A stretch of DNA of 64,000 bases, taken from contig JAJZHW010000008.1 in the NCBI GenBank assembly GCA_021810805.1, positions 1 through 64,000 on the forward strand, in the 5' to 3' direction. Shown here in pieces: positions 45,512 through 56,094 of this stretch (position 1 is its first letter; each line of letters starts with the position of its first letter). A program made the position numbers and the translations under genes. The DNA comes from Nitrospirota bacterium. Lineage in GTDB: Bacteria; Nitrospirota; Leptospirillia; Leptospirillales; Leptospirillaceae. The notes beneath the pieces were generated by a model. The model saw nothing but the letters and a program-made list of their open reading frames with translations, made no database searches and had not been told where the DNA came from.

Positions 45512-47355
45512 TGGAGCGCAACCTCCTGTTTAATTTCGAGATGTTCCATGGCGATGGCCCCAGTCGGACAGCGTTTGGCACACAATCCGCACCGGATGCA
45601 GCGCATCCCGTCCCATATCATAGCCGTTGACTGCGAAAGGGTCTGAACAACGGGCTCTTCGAGATGCTCGAGCGCTATCTCTTCTCCTGTAAAGGCCTCG
45701 ACAAGTGGCTCCATCTTTCCATGCTCAAGATCCACATCAGTGAGAGGAACCATCTTCAACGCATACTCCGGACAAACATCCACACACCCACCGCAAAGCA
45801 CACACTTGTGCCCTTCGAAGATGGGATTGACATGGCAGGTCAGACAGCGGGAGGCCTGGGTGCGGGCTTGCTCTTCCGTCATCGAAATTTCTGCCAGCTC
45901 AAAGTTTGTCCGACGAAAATCCGGATGAAGCAAATCTGGGTTCTTCCGCTCGATCGTATAGTAACCCTTCTTATTGAAGTCTTCCGGCCAAATGGGAGAA
46001 GGGTTCGCCCGATGGGGAATCGGAGAAGAGACTCCAGAAAGGTTCTTAGCCACTCCCGACTTCATCAGATAGGCATGCACTGACTGTGCCGCCTTTTGCC
46101 CACCGGCGATTGCATCGATGAAGATCCGGGGACCTGTCACCACATCTCCGGCAGCAAAGACACCGGGGACCCCTGTATCCATCGTATGCATATTGGCCCG
46201 GATTATTCCATTGCGTCCAACGATGCCTTCGAGGTCTTCCGGAACATAGCTGGTGTCAATCACCTGACCGATAGCGAATATAACAGAGGAGCCATGGACA
46301 ACACTGACTTTTTCCTCATCAAACGTCGGAGCAAAGCGCCCCTGATCATCAAAAACCGAAAGGACCTTTTTCACCTCGAGCCCTTCAAACTTTCCCGCAG
46401 AACCAAGAATTCGCTTTGTTCCAAGACGGATGGCAAACTCGGCCCCTTCATGAACGGCATCTTCGATTTCAAGATCGTCGGCCGGCATCTCATCCCACGT
46501 TTCCAAGGTGACAACGGTCACCTTCTCAACACCCGGAACCCTGATCGCCGTTCTAACGACATCCATGGCAACGTTTCCTGCCCCAACGACAACGGGGTGG
46601 GAGCCAATTGGGAGCGGCTCATGTCGGTGGTAGACCGACTGGAGAAAGGGGAGAGCGGAGAAGACACCTTCAAGGTCGCGACCTTCAAAGGGAACCGGAC
46701 GGCTTCCCCATGCACCGGAAGAGAGCACCACCGCCGCAAACTCCTCTCGGAGCTGAGCCATTGTGATGTCCTTTCCGACCTTGACATTCAAGCGAGCCTC
46801 AACCCCCATACTGAGGATTGCGGCAATTTCCGCCTGAAAGAGGGGGCGGGGAAGACGATATTCGGGAACAAGGTAAAAGAGACCTCCAAGACGATCCTGG
46901 GCCTCGAAGATGGTGACACGATATCCAAGTCGCGCCAGGTCATGGGCTGCGGTAAGTCCGGCCGGCCCCCCCCCCACGATGGCAATGCGTGGACCTGTCG
47001 CCTTTCCATAGGGGACACCAGGAGCTGTGGAATAGCGCAATGTCGATGCCGGATCGGAAACGGCCTCGGCACCGAATTTTTCCGTGACAAATCTTTTGAG
47101 AGCCCGAATCGTGACGGGGGCATCAATATTGCCTCTCGTACAGGCAGTTTCGCAAGGAGCATTGCAGACCCATCCGCACACCGAAGCAAAGGGATTGGGA
47201 CCCCGGGCGATGGCATAGGCCCTTTCGTATCGACCTTGAGCGATGGCCTGCACGTATCCGCCGGCATCAGTCCCCACCGGACATGCTTTCCGGCAGGCCA
47301 CCTGGTCAGCATAGTACTGGTAATCTGGTATATGAAGCTTGTATTTTCCCTTCAT
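45508..47355 (-). CDS. FAD-dependent oxidoreductase with several Fe-S clusters (GltD-like), respiratory operon
   Basis: The 615 residues have an N-terminal Fer4_20-type cysteine set ([15 protein letters not shown] and [17 protein letters not shown], residues ~21-75), an FAD-binding [18 protein letters not shown] (~124), a second nucleotide-binding site [14 protein letters not shown] (~256), and a C-terminal ferredoxin part with [26 protein letters not shown] and [16 protein letters not shown], enough for two [4Fe-4S]. It looks like the NAD(P)H- or ferredoxin-linked GltD class. In this operon it could exchange electrons between NAD(P)/ferredoxin and the quinone or bc complex; in an acid iron oxidiser, reverse electron flow is a plausible use. 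This role is inference. GGAGGAGG-type SD before ATG. Confidence 0.82.
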   Translation of the reverse strand: MKGKYKLHIPDYQYYADQVACRKACPVGTDAGGYVQAIAQGRYERAYAIARGPNPFASVCGWVCNAPCETACTRGNIDAPVTIRALKRFVTEKFGAEAVSDPASTLRYSTAPGVPYGKATGPRIAIVGGGPAGLTAAHDLARLGYRVTIFEAQDRLGGLFYLVPEYRLPRPLFQAEIAAILSMGVEARLNVKVGKDITMAQLREEFAAVVLSSGAWGSRPVPFEGRDLEGVFSALPFLQSVYHRHEPLPIGSHPVVVGAGNVAMDVVRTAIRVPGVEKVTVVTLETWDEMPADDLEIEDAVHEGAEFAIRLGTKRILGSAGKFEGLEVKKVLSVFDDQGRFAPTFDEEKVSVVHGSSVIFAIGQVIDTSYVPEDLEGIVGRNGIIRANMHTMDTGVPGVFAAGDVVTGPRIFIDAIAGGQKAAQSVHAYLMKSGVAKNLSGVSSPIPHRANPSPIWPEDFNKKGYYTIERKNPDLLHPDFRRTNFELAEISMTEEQARTQASRCLTCHVNPIFEGHKCVLCGGCVDVCPEYALKMVPLTDVDLEHGKMEPLVEAFTGEEIALEHLEEPVVQTLSQSTAMIWDGMRCIRCGLCAKRCPTGAIAMEHLEIKQEVALQ

Positions 47356-47506
47356 TACGTTCCTCCTCCGCGGGTGACAAAGATCCCATACGGAAAGAGG
47401 GACACCAAGCTTACGAGGCCTCTTTCAGTGACAATCAAGGCCCCCAGGGTTCCCTATCCGGTCCAACAATGAGAATGATTTTCGGATTGAATTTGCAGTG
47501 GCGCAA

Positions 47507-47535
47507 TTTATAACATTTCCGATTGAACGAGTCAA
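47507..47535 (-). promoter_or_regulatory. Sigma-70-type promoter of the respiratory operon
   Basis: On the - strand, TTGACT (47530-47535), a 17-base spacer and TATAAA (47507-47512), with TG one base upstream of the -10 (extended -10). It is the strongest promoter match in the window. The expected start near 47500 leaves a leader of about 145 bases. Confidence 0.85.
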
Positions 47536-47620
47536 GATGTCTTCATTTAAGTAGGTGTAGGAGTCTGCCATTGGGATGAGCAGATCTCCTGCCTGTTCCC
47601 ATGACCTCCTTCTTCCGATG

Positions 47621-47629
47621 TGTTACAAT
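47621..47629 (+). promoter_or_regulatory. Extended -10 element for nadK
   Basis: TGTTACAAT (TACAAT at 47624-47629), without a good -35. It is about 85 bases before the nadK start. Confidence 0.55.
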
Positions 47630-47713
47630 CTCAACCGGACGAGCGGCAGCATTGTGGGGAGTCGCCCCCAGGCCCATGTCAGGGCCTCCCGGACACCCCT
47701 TTCCGGATGGACG

Positions 47714-48598
47714 ATGTCAAAAAAGATCCTCCCAAAAACCATCGGCATACTCACAAAGCCCCATCGGTCAGTAGAGGTCAGACAGCTTCTTCTCCCCCTT
47801 CTCCCTTGGCTTTCGGGAAAGGGGCTCGCTGTCATGCTTGACCGGGAAGCCACGCTTTCGCTCGGAACCTCCCCTTTGCCAATCTTTGACCGGGAGGAGA
47901 TCGCGCGAGCCGCCGATCTTCTCATTGTTCTTGGTGGAGACGGAACCATTCTTTCGGCCGCCAGAATTGCCACCCGCCGCCAGATTCCCATTCTGGGGAT
48001 AAATCTTGGAACCTTGGGATTCCTGGCCGAAGTCCCCAAAGAAGAAACTTTTCGCGTCCTTGACTCCGTTATCTCCGGCCACTATGTCGTCGAACGACGC
48101 GCCATGATTCACGCCGATCTTCTGAAAGACGGTGAAACCATCACCGAATCTCACGATGTTCTGAACGACGTGGTGATCAACAAAGGCACCACCGCACGCA
48201 TGATCGAGGTCGAGATCTACTCCAACAATCATTTCGTCACGGAGATGAAAGGCGATGGCGTCATCTTTTCCACCGCCACCGGATCAACGGCCTATTCCAT
48301 GGCTGCAGGTGGTCCGATTCTCCATCCGGAGTCCCAAGGGATCGTGATGACTCCTATCTGCCCTCATACCTTGACCCAACGACCCATCGTCTTTCCCGAG
48401 ACCGTTCGACTCGAAACGCTCTTCAAGACAGCGGATGCCCATGTCATGGTCATTTTCGACGGCCAGATCAGCGTCCCTCTTGAAAAAGGCGATGTTCTCA
48501 GAATATCCCGATCGGAACACGTGACCCGGTTGCTGGTCTCTCCCGACCGGAACTACTTTGAGGTTTTGCGCGACAAGCTTCGATGGGGAGGGGCATGA
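47714..48598 (+). CDS. nadK: NAD kinase
   Basis: It phosphorylates NAD to NADP. The 294 residues from ATG 47714 carry the diagnostic LLIVLGGDGTILSAARI (GGDGT), NLGTLGFLAEV, and FSTATGSTAYSMAAGGPILHP. An in-frame extension to 47576 has no similarity and contains the promoter. The ribosome-binding site is weak. The stop overlaps the next ATG (ATGA). Confidence 0.95.
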   Translation: MSKKILPKTIGILTKPHRSVEVRQLLLPLLPWLSGKGLAVMLDREATLSLGTSPLPIFDREEIARAADLLIVLGGDGTILSAARIATRRQIPILGINLGTLGFLAEVPKEETFRVLDSVISGHYVVERRAMIHADLLKDGETITESHDVLNDVVINKGTTARMIEVEIYSNNHFVTEMKGDGVIFSTATGSTAYSMAAGGPILHPESQGIVMTPICPHTLTQRPIVFPETVRLETLFKTADAHVMVIFDGQISVPLEKGDVLRISRSEHVTRLLVSPDRNYFEVLRDKLRWGGA

Positions 48599-49371
48599 AG
48601 GAGTTCCTGTCGAGCCACGAATTGCTCTCGGAGGTGGAAAGGCGTGCCCCGGCGGCGGGCTTCCGGACCAGAACATTGGGACACGTCATTAATGATTCGG
48701 GGCGCATTCCCATTTTATCCCTTTCGCGCAAGGTCGAAGGACGGGCTCCAAGAATTCTCATCAGTGCCGGGATTCATGGAGACGAACCAGCCGGACCTCA
48801 TGCCATTCTCACCCTGCTGGACGAACTCGCCACCGGATGGGACTCCCTTCGCCGCCTTCACCTTGAGATTGTCCCGCTCATCAACCCTTCTGGCTTCGAC
48901 CGCAGACAGCGGCACGATGCCACCGGAGTCGATCCCAATCGGGCCTTTGGATCTCCTGCCCCTCCCCCCGAGATCCGCTTCCTGATGGACGACTACAAAA
49001 GGAGGCCCATCGACCTTTTCATCGATCTCCACGAAGATGTCGATACCCCGGGGTTCTATCTCTACGAGCTCGCCCCCGACACATCGTCGGCCTTCGGCCC
49101 CCATGTGATCGCGGCGCTCCGGGCTGGCGGACACCCGGTAAACCAAGCCCCCATCATTGAAGGCATGGCCGCCTCCGACGGCCTGATCCTAAGAACCTCC
49201 CGCACCATTCCCCGCTTTTTTCGCCAGGGATCCCCCCAGGGACTCTACATGAAACGCTTGGGAACGCGTCGGACATTGACCTTCGAATCCCCTCCCTGCC
49301 TTCCCCTGGACGATCGAGTCGCCATGCAGCTTCTTGCCCTCAGGACCGTCGTCGTCCTCTTCGCCCCTTAA
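48595..49371 (+). CDS. M14-family zinc carboxypeptidase-like hydrolase (succinylglutamate desuccinylase/aspartoacylase type)
   Basis: The 258 residues have the zinc site HxxE in ISAGIHGDEPAGPH and a later His in FIDLHEDVDTPGFYLYE, the usual AstE/AspA arrangement. The substrate is unknown. GGGGAGGGGC precedes the ATG, which overlaps the nadK stop. lptD converges on it 39 bases away. Confidence 0.8.
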   Translation: MKEFLSSHELLSEVERRAPAAGFRTRTLGHVINDSGRIPILSLSRKVEGRAPRILISAGIHGDEPAGPHAILTLLDELATGWDSLRRLHLEIVPLINPSGFDRRQRHDATGVDPNRAFGSPAPPPEIRFLMDDYKRRPIDLFIDLHEDVDTPGFYLYELAPDTSSAFGPHVIAALRAGGHPVNQAPIIEGMAASDGLILRTSRTIPRFFRQGSPQGLYMKRLGTRRTLTFESPPCLPLDDRVAMQLLALRTVVVLFAP

Positions 49372-49410
49372 ATTCCCTAAGGTTCAGCTCCCTCTCCAAA
49401 AGCAAAATTC

Positions 49411-51699
49411 CTACGGAACGACCGCGGGAGAAATCACATTATTGATCGGGGCCAGAGCCGCCACCCCGTTCAGACTGATGGTAAATCCAAATCCCGTCTG
49501 GACGGGAAGGGGCGAGGGTTCGTTCACGATATAGTACATGAAGGCTCCCGACCAACACTGTCCGGTGTATCCAAAGTTGAAGGACTCCATCTGAGTGCCC
49601 GCCCCTGGTCCCTGCCCCAGATCGTAGTAATAGCCCGCTCCCATATAAAGTCCAGAGCTGGTGGTGATTCCCAGGTATGGCACAAGAAAATTTGTCCCGA
49701 AGGGCTGGGTGTAGCTTTCGGTAATATCGGTGGGACTAAAGAAGTTCCCCATAATCGGGACATTCCCTGCATGGGCCTCTGTTTGACCCAGGATGGCATT
49801 GAGCATGACGGGACCTGGTGCCACAGCGGCCTGGTTGAACATGATGGCGGCATCCTCCGTCGGCATGGTCTTCTGATTCATGTCGTAAAATCCCTCGGCA
49901 AAGAAGGAGACCGGCTGGCCGCTCAGAATGTGGAGAGATCCGTACACTGGTGAGTATGGCGTCTGAATGGGAACAAAGGGGTTGAGGAGTGTCTGGCCTC
50001 CGAAGAACATTGTCTGTGCATTTCCGGGGAGGGTCGTGTACTGATAGGTATCGGCCAGTTTGACAGAAATAATCTCCTTGGACTGGCCGTCGGATCCCTG
50101 CCAAAAGAGCCGCTGAGTCAAAGAGAGCGTGGTCGCATTCATCCCAAGAATATTGTCTGAAAACCCGCTTTGAATGATCTGGGTTTCATTGTTCTGCGGG
50201 GCATAGTCGAAGTCGAGGTCAAGCTGCATCTGGTGGGTCAAATCCCCCCCCCCGGCCGTGTAAAAGTCCCTCTCCACTGTCGACTGGGCTCCGATCCCAA
50301 AGTTGGGAACGGCCTGGTCATAGGGGGTCGACGTCTGGTAGCTCTGGCTATAGACCGTTGTAAGGACACCCGCATGCGGCGTAAGGATCACCGCACCATC
50401 TCCGAGGTCGTAAGATCCCATGGCGTGAGGATAGACGAGTCCCCGCTGGATCATCAAAGGACCGCTCTGGATCTCCGCCCCCGAAAGGAAGGAGGAGAAA
50501 TAGATTCCGGAGTCGCCCAGCGAATAGTCGAAGAGATTCGCGCTCCCCTGGGGAAGCTTGCTTACGGTGGTGTTGAGTCCGGGAAAGATGTCCTGGTTGT
50601 AATCGGCGATGAGGTTGATTTCGCTGTTGTCCTGGTAAGCATTCACATAGATGGTCGAGAGGAGCTCGGGGTTAAAGGTCATGGTGGAACCGACGCTCAT
50701 GAGCTGATAGAAGTCCTGGGCATTCACATAGTTGATGTTTCCCATGATCGAGACGTTGTCGGTGTTGTAGCCGTAAAGATCCGTGGTGGAGGAGATGTTC
50801 GTCCGAAGCCCCAGGGCCGAGTAGTCCACCGCCTGGTTGGTGATGTTCAGAAAGAGGGTCTGGTTGGAGCTGATGGCTTGTCGATAGGTCACCCCCTCCC
50901 CGATCCCGAAGTTCGACATGTCGTCCATCGTCACCGCAAGGTCGTACGACGGATCGAGATTCCAGAAAAACGTATCGTAAAGGACGAGGCCCTGCACGGT
51001 ATTGAACTGAACGAACGGAAAGAGAAATCCCGACTTTTTCGAGGCCACGGGGAACGAGAAATAAGGCATGTATAGGGCCGGAACTCCCTTGATGTCCAGA
51101 GCATTCGAAAGTCCAGAAAAGGCATCGCCCAGGGTCATGTCGCCCGACAGCGTGGAGATGGACCAAGACGGCGAGCTGTCCTTGTCGCAGTTGCAGGTCG
51201 TCACCGATCCTTTTTTCACATGGTAATGCTTGTGGTCCTTGCGATGGATCACCTCTCCCGTAATGTGGTAGGTGTAAAGGACCTGGGCGTTGTTCATGGA
51301 ATAGTATTGCTGGGTCTTGACCTTGCCATGGTAAAGAATCGCTTCTCCGGTGAGAAGGTTGGCCCGGATCCGGTCTCCGGTCATCGTCGTCCGGGGCCCT
51401 TTGAAGACCACATGGCCGGCCCCCCAGACGATACTGGTCTTCTTGTTGAGGATCAGAGAGTCGGCCCGAAGGGACCAAGGATTGCGGGAGATGTAGGCAT
51501 GCCCATGGGCATGAAGGAGTGATGTGGTCCGGTTCAGGCGAATGTGGTCGGCCAGAACAACGACCTTGTCGGAATCGGCACCGCCCACTGCTGTTGCGGG
51601 AGGTGCGGTGGCACCGGCCCCCTGCCCCCCTTCACACAAAAACGCTGTCAGTACGAGGACAATCCCTAAGAGCCGGATCAGCCTCCTCCAAAGACTCAA
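49411..51699 (-). CDS. lptD: LPS-assembly protein LptD
   Basis: An outer-membrane beta-barrel that inserts LPS into the outer leaflet with LptE. The 762 residues have a signal peptide, an N-terminal OstA-like domain (VVVLADHIRLNRTTSLLHAHG, LRADSLILNKKTSIVWGAGHV), the conserved CNCDKDSSPSWSI segment, and a long barrel with alternating aromatic/polar strands. Outside the signal peptide it has only three cysteines (two in CNC, one in TGQCWSG), fewer than the four that form E. coli LptD disulfides. The TTG start overlaps the folC stop, with GGAGG close upstream. Its presence shows an LPS-bearing outer membrane. Confidence 0.9.
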   Translation of the reverse strand: MSLWRRLIRLLGIVLVLTAFLCEGGQGAGATAPPATAVGGADSDKVVVLADHIRLNRTTSLLHAHGHAYISRNPWSLRADSLILNKKTSIVWGAGHVVFKGPRTTMTGDRIRANLLTGEAILYHGKVKTQQYYSMNNAQVLYTYHITGEVIHRKDHKHYHVKKGSVTTCNCDKDSSPSWSISTLSGDMTLGDAFSGLSNALDIKGVPALYMPYFSFPVASKKSGFLFPFVQFNTVQGLVLYDTFFWNLDPSYDLAVTMDDMSNFGIGEGVTYRQAISSNQTLFLNITNQAVDYSALGLRTNISSTTDLYGYNTDNVSIMGNINYVNAQDFYQLMSVGSTMTFNPELLSTIYVNAYQDNSEINLIADYNQDIFPGLNTTVSKLPQGSANLFDYSLGDSGIYFSSFLSGAEIQSGPLMIQRGLVYPHAMGSYDLGDGAVILTPHAGVLTTVYSQSYQTSTPYDQAVPNFGIGAQSTVERDFYTAGGGDLTHQMQLDLDFDYAPQNNETQIIQSGFSDNILGMNATTLSLTQRLFWQGSDGQSKEIISVKLADTYQYTTLPGNAQTMFFGGQTLLNPFVPIQTPYSPVYGSLHILSGQPVSFFAEGFYDMNQKTMPTEDAAIMFNQAAVAPGPVMLNAILGQTEAHAGNVPIMGNFFSPTDITESYTQPFGTNFLVPYLGITTSSGLYMGAGYYYDLGQGPGAGTQMESFNFGYTGQCWSGAFMYYIVNEPSPLPVQTGFGFTISLNGVAALAPINNVISPAVVP

Positions 51700-53096
51700 G
51701 CGTCCTCCGAAAGGGGCCGATCCCTTTCGTTCCCGGAAAAGATCACCGGAGCGGAGGGAGGAATAAAATAAGGACGAACAGCGCCGACAAGGTAGAGCGA
51801 ACCGGTCACCACAAGGACTCGCTGAGAGGATTCACGGCTCCAGCGGAGGGCTTTCCGGAGAAGCTCCTCCCGCTCTCCCCTCTCAACCCAAGGGCCGCTC
51901 TTCCCCCACGCTCCGCGAATATGGTTCTCCATCTCCTGGGCTGACGCCCATCCTCCCCCTGTCTGGGAGTGGGCAACGGCTTCGTCCGGAAAGAAGAAGG
52001 CACCGGAAGAGGTCGATGCGTGATGGACAAGGGTCAGCATCTCCTGCCAGTTCTTGTCGGCATGGACGGCCATGAACCACCCGATAGAGGCATTGGAACC
52101 GAATCGGTCAAGAAGGGCCTGAACAAGACGTTCCATCGCCTCTGGATTATGGGCTCCGTCGAGAAGAACAAGAGGATCTCGGGAGACCGTTTCAAATCGT
52201 CCCGGATGGACAGCGGAGGCGATTCCTTCCCTAAAGGCGCTGGCAGAAATGGGGAGGTGACTCCACTCCAGAGCGGCCACGGCGGCGGCCATGTTTCCCG
52301 CTTGATATGTCGCAGTCAAAGCAGGAGAAAAGCGTCTTCCCCCCCACCGACCCCGATACCACAAGGGTCTCCTTCCCGCGGAGGAGGTCACTCCCGCCCT
52401 TTCCGGATCCCCTCCTTCCCATTTCCCCTCGAAGTCCCGACCGGAAAGGACGGGAAGAAATCCTTTTGAACGGGACCGATCAAGAAAGGCCGCTCTCAGC
52501 ACCGGGTCAGCAAGAGTCGCCACAAAGGGCCGTCCTCGCCTCCCCACCGCAACCTTCTCCTCAAAGATACGTTGAATCCCGGGCCCCAGGACTTCTTCAT
52601 GATCCAGAGAAACTCCTGTCAGGACGGTGACGATCGGATCCGACACTGTTGTCGCGTCCCAGCGCCCCCCCATTCCCGCCTCAAGCACCACACAGTTGAC
52701 GTCGGCCCTTCGAAAGGCTAAATGGGCCATCACTGTCAGAAATTCAAAATATGTGAGGTTAAGTTGGCGGGAGGAGTTGAGGTGAGCCACCTCGCGAACA
52801 AGCTCCGAAAAGGCCTCAGGGGAGAGGAGTTCTCCCGAGATGGCGATCCGTTCACGAATATCAGAGAGATGGGGGGAGGTAAATCGACCGGTCCTGTAAC
52901 CGGCATGACGAAGGATGGACTCGATAAAGCTCGCCGTCGACCCCTTACCGTTGGTCCCAACAATCTGAAAGGTCAGGGGACCCCGCTCCGGGTGGTCCAG
53001 GGCAGAAAGAGCTGCCTCGACTCTCTCGAGCCCTGGATTGATTCCAAAACGCAGAAGTCCCGAAAGAATGGCGGAGACGTCCTCCGGTGGTGTCAC
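51696..53096 (-). CDS. folC: Folylpolyglutamate synthase / dihydrofolate synthase
   Basis: It adds glutamate to dihydropteroate and to folates. The 466 residues show the Mur-ligase-like P-loop FQIVGTNGKGSTASFIESIL, the SPHLSDIRERIAISG loop, VVLEAGMGGRWDATT and the C-terminal LVLLDGAHNPEAMERLV. GTG start; AGGGGAG lies nine bases upstream. The first codon is four bases after the accD stop; its own stop overlaps the lptD start in TTGA. Confidence 0.94.
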   Translation of the reverse strand: MTPPEDVSAILSGLLRFGINPGLERVEAALSALDHPERGPLTFQIVGTNGKGSTASFIESILRHAGYRTGRFTSPHLSDIRERIAISGELLSPEAFSELVREVAHLNSSRQLNLTYFEFLTVMAHLAFRRADVNCVVLEAGMGGRWDATTVSDPIVTVLTGVSLDHEEVLGPGIQRIFEEKVAVGRRGRPFVATLADPVLRAAFLDRSRSKGFLPVLSGRDFEGKWEGGDPERAGVTSSAGRRPLWYRGRWGGRRFSPALTATYQAGNMAAAVAALEWSHLPISASAFREGIASAVHPGRFETVSRDPLVLLDGAHNPEAMERLVQALLDRFGSNASIGWFMAVHADKNWQEMLTLVHHASTSSGAFFFPDEAVAHSQTGGGWASAQEMENHIRGAWGKSGPWVERGEREELLRKALRWSRESSQRVLVVTGSLYLVGAVRPYFIPPSAPVIFSGNERDRPLSEDA

Positions 53097-53099
53097 CCC

Positions 53100-54011
53100 T
53101 TACTGCTCCCCTCGGCAAGGTGAGGAGGAGGCGAGGGGAGGCTGGGGGCCAAGGTGACAGAGAAGACGGGCCAATGTTTCCTTGAGATGCTTGCGTTCCA
53201 CAATCATGTCGATGAAGCCGTGTTCCAGAAGAAACTCCGCCCGTTGAAAGCCTTCGGGAAGCTGCTGGCGAATCGTCTGTTCGATCACTCTGGGACCGGC
53301 AAAGCCGATCAGTGCCCGGGGCTCGGCGATAATGACGTCTCCAAGCATTGCGAAGCTCGCGGTTACCCCTCCAAAGGTGGGGTCGGTCAGGACGGTGAGG
53401 TAAGGGATCCCTTCCTTGCCGAGACGACCAACGGCGGCTGAGGTGCGAGCCATCTGCATGAGTGAGAAGATGCCTTCCTGCATCCGAGCCCCACCGGAGG
53501 CGGTCACCAGGATCAGAGGAAGACGGGCTTCCAGGGCCCGATCGGCGGCACGAACAACCTTCTCGCCCACCACCGACCCCATCGAGCCGCCCATGAAGTG
53601 AAAGGAGAAGAGGCCGAGGACCGCCGGGATCCCTTCGATCCGACACTCCCCCACCTTCACCGCATCCTCCAAGCCGGTTTTCTTCTGGGCTGCCCGCAAC
53701 CGGTCAGAATATCGCTGGCTGTCAGTGAAGGAGAGCGGGTCGGACGAGACGACCTCTCTCGCGAACTCCGTAAAGCTCTCCGAATCCACCAGCTGCTCGA
53801 GACGTTCTTCCAAGGTGATGGGAAAATGGTAATTGCACTTCGGACAAACCTTCCCAGCCCGGTCCACCTCCTTACGGTAGACGATCTGGCGGCAGTGGTT
53901 GCATTTGATCCACAGCCCTTCAGGGATTCTTACCTTCTTTCCGGAGTCTTCCTCCGGCGATCCCTTGTCCGTTCCCTTTCGATCCTTTCCCGGCCTGTCG
54001 AGCCAGCCCAT
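53100..54011 (-). CDS. accD: Acetyl-CoA carboxylase carboxyltransferase subunit beta
   Basis: With AccA it transfers the carboxyl group from biotin to acetyl-CoA for fatty acid synthesis. The 303 residues have the four-cysteine zinc finger (CNHC...CPKC, at about residues 37-59) and the crotonase-like domain with [43 protein letters not shown] and [12 protein letters not shown]. Start at ATG 54011 after AAGGAG. A 20-base gap separates it from trpA; there is no terminator, so it is joined to the trp operon. Confidence 0.95.
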   Translation of the reverse strand: MGWLDRPGKDRKGTDKGSPEEDSGKKVRIPEGLWIKCNHCRQIVYRKEVDRAGKVCPKCNYHFPITLEERLEQLVDSESFTEFAREVVSSDPLSFTDSQRYSDRLRAAQKKTGLEDAVKVGECRIEGIPAVLGLFSFHFMGGSMGSVVGEKVVRAADRALEARLPLILVTASGGARMQEGIFSLMQMARTSAAVGRLGKEGIPYLTVLTDPTFGGVTASFAMLGDVIIAEPRALIGFAGPRVIEQTIRQQLPEGFQRAEFLLEHGFIDMIVERKHLKETLARLLCHLGPQPPLASSSPCRGEQ

Positions 54012-54031
54012 TCTTCGCTTCTCCTTCACCG

Positions 54032-54841
54032 TTATGATTTCCCCTTGCGAGATGCCGCAACGAACTCGAGAAATGTTTTCTCCCACCGTCCGGGGTCTTC
54101 TTCCTCTTTAACCAAGCGACTTCCGACAATAACCCCGTCAGCAAAGCCAAGGATTTCCTGAGCCATTTTAGGCTCACTGACACCAAAGCCCAGACAAACC
54201 GGGAGTGCGGTCCATTCCTGAATGGACTTTACCATCTCCCTGGCGGATGAGGTAAGGGAAAGCGCCGATCCCGTCGTCCCCATGAGCCCGACATAGTAAA
54301 CGAATCCCCGAGCTTCACGGACAATCTTGCGGGCCCGATCGAGGGGGGTCGTGGGCGAGACAAAGCCCACAAGGTTAATCCCATAGGATCGAAAGATCGG
54401 ACGATAATCCCGGGCATCCTCAAAGGAGAGATCCGGGATGACCACCCCCGCCACTCTTCCTGTCTCCCGGGCCCTGTGACAGAATGACTCAACCCCCATA
54501 TGATGAAAGAGGTTGAAGTAGGTCATCAGATAGAGGGGAGGAAGCTCCTCCCGGGGGATCTTCTCGATCCAGTCAAGCAGTTCGGAGAGTGCCGTCTCGT
54601 GGCGCAAGGATCTTCGGGCCGCCTCCTGAATGACAGGGCCATCGGCCGTAGGATCGGAAAAGGGCACCCCCAGCTCCACCGCGAAGACACCGGCGGAAGC
54701 CGCCAGTCGAAGATAGCGGCGGGTTGTCGCCATGTCAGGATCCCCGGCGACAAGGTAGGGAATGAGTGCCGGTGGGGAAGTTCCGCGTTTAAAGGAGCTT
54801 TTCCCCGATTGGGAAACCTTTGCGGAGGGCCCTGCAGTCAC
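54032..54841 (-). CDS. trpA: Tryptophan synthase alpha subunit
   Basis: It cleaves indole-3-glycerol phosphate to indole, which is channelled to TrpB. The 269 residues carry [32 protein letters not shown] with the catalytic Glu and Asp, YVGLMGTTG and [13 protein letters not shown]. The GTG start overlaps the trpB stop (GTGA) and follows GGGGGAG. Confidence 0.97.
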   Translation of the reverse strand: MTAGPSAKVSQSGKSSFKRGTSPPALIPYLVAGDPDMATTRRYLRLAASAGVFAVELGVPFSDPTADGPVIQEAARRSLRHETALSELLDWIEKIPREELPPLYLMTYFNLFHHMGVESFCHRARETGRVAGVVIPDLSFEDARDYRPIFRSYGINLVGFVSPTTPLDRARKIVREARGFVYYVGLMGTTGSALSLTSSAREMVKSIQEWTALPVCLGFGVSEPKMAQEILGFADGVIVGSRLVKEEEDPGRWEKTFLEFVAASRKGKS

Positions 54842-56094
54842 AGCGTCTCCCCCTTTTCTTCCAGAAGCCGGGAGACCTCCATCACATCCTTGTCTCCGCG
54901 CCCCGAAAGGTTCACGAGAATATTTGCATCCCGGGGTAGCGTCTTGGCCAGCCGTACGGCATAGGCCACGGCATGGGAGCTCTCCAGGGCCGGAATGATC
55001 CCCTCCGTACGAGAAAGCATGCGAAAGGCTTCGAGGGCTTCATCGTCCCCCACAGAATCGAACACGATCCGCCCGGTTCCCCGATAATAGGCCAGTTCTG
55101 GCCCCACCGCCGAATAGTCGAGACCGGCGGAGACGGAGTGGGTGTTTTCGATCTGCCCGTCCCCGTTCTGGAGAACATAGGTTTTTGTTCCCTGCAGGAC
55201 CCCCACCGATCCGCCGGCGAATCGAGCAGCATGGAGCCCGGGAGCAATGGCGATTCCTCCGGCTTCCACCCCAAACATCCTGACGGCCCTCTCACTGACG
55301 AAGGGGTGGAAAAGGCCAATGGCATTGCTCCCTCCCCCCACACAGGCAACGAGCACATTCGGAAGACGACCGACCCGCTTTAAAAATTGTCGGCGAGCCT
55401 CCTGACCGATCACCGACTGAAAGGTGCGAACCATGAGCGGAAACGGGTGGGGGCCAAAGGCTGTCCCCAAGAGGTAATGGGTCTCCCCCACGCTCCGGGA
55501 CCAGTCCCTCAGGGCCTCACTGATGGCATCCTTAAGGGTCCGCCCCCCAAGGTCAACCGGACTCACCACAGCCCCCAGAAGCTTCATGCGGAAGACATTC
55601 AAGGCTTGCCGGCGAACATCTTCTGATCCCATATAAATTTGACAGGAGAAGCCCAGCTTTGCCGCCACTGTCGCTGTCGCGACCCCATGTTGACCCGCCC
55701 CGGTTTCTGCAATAAGACGCCGCTTTCCCATTCGCCGCGCAAGGAGGGCCTGCCCAACGGCATTCGTAATCTTGTGGGCTCCGGTGTGGTTGAGGTCTTC
55801 GCGTTTGAGCCAGATCCGGGCGCCCCCTGTTTCCCGGGAGAGTGCCTCTGCCAAGTAGAGCGGGGTTGGACGACCCGAATATTCGGCAAGCATTCCTTGA
55901 AACTCTTTCCGAAAGGATGGGTCGCGCCAAGCGATCTTGAAGGCGCTCTCGAGCTCGATAAGTGCCGGCATAAGCGTTTCGGAAACAAAGCGTCCTCCGA
56001 ACTCCCCGAAATAACCCCGATAATCGGGAAGGGATGGAGAGATTTCCCGCGAACCCTTTCGGCCTTTTTTCAAGGCTGCCGATTCTTTGCTCAC
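54838..56094 (-). CDS. trpB: Tryptophan synthase beta subunit
   Basis: The PLP enzyme joins indole and serine. 418 residues; the PLP lysine is in [22 protein letters not shown], and the phosphate-binding [15 protein letters not shown] and [16 protein letters not shown] are present. This is the TrpB1 form that pairs with TrpA. The GTG start overlaps the trpF stop (GTGA). Confidence 0.97.
   Translation of the reverse strand: MSKESAALKKGRKGSREISPSLPDYRGYFGEFGGRFVSETLMPALIELESAFKIAWRDPSFRKEFQGMLAEYSGRPTPLYLAEALSRETGGARIWLKREDLNHTGAHKITNAVGQALLARRMGKRRLIAETGAGQHGVATATVAAKLGFSCQIYMGSEDVRRQALNVFRMKLLGAVVSPVDLGGRTLKDAISEALRDWSRSVGETHYLLGTAFGPHPFPLMVRTFQSVIGQEARRQFLKRVGRLPNVLVACVGGGSNAIGLFHPFVSERAVRMFGVEAGGIAIAPGLHAARFAGGSVGVLQGTKTYVLQNGDGQIENTHSVSAGLDYSAVGPELAYYRGTGRIVFDSVGDDEALEAFRMLSRTEGIIPALESSHAVAYAVRLAKTLPRDANILVNLSGRGDKDVMEVSRLLEEKGETL

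Larger units (their letters stand above)
47356..47713. other. Divergent promoter region between the respiratory operon and nadK
   Basis: 358 bases without a gene. Two promoters are seen: the respiratory-operon promoter at 47507-47535 (- strand) and the nadK extended -10 at 47621-47629 (+ strand). The respiratory leader is about 145 bases. Confidence 0.55.

Noticed and set aside
45820-45850. CLTCH in the FAD oxidoreductase as a heme c site
   Set aside because: The protein has no signal peptide, the Cys residues belong to a ferredoxin-type set, and the downstream [12 protein letters not shown] supports Fe-S binding.
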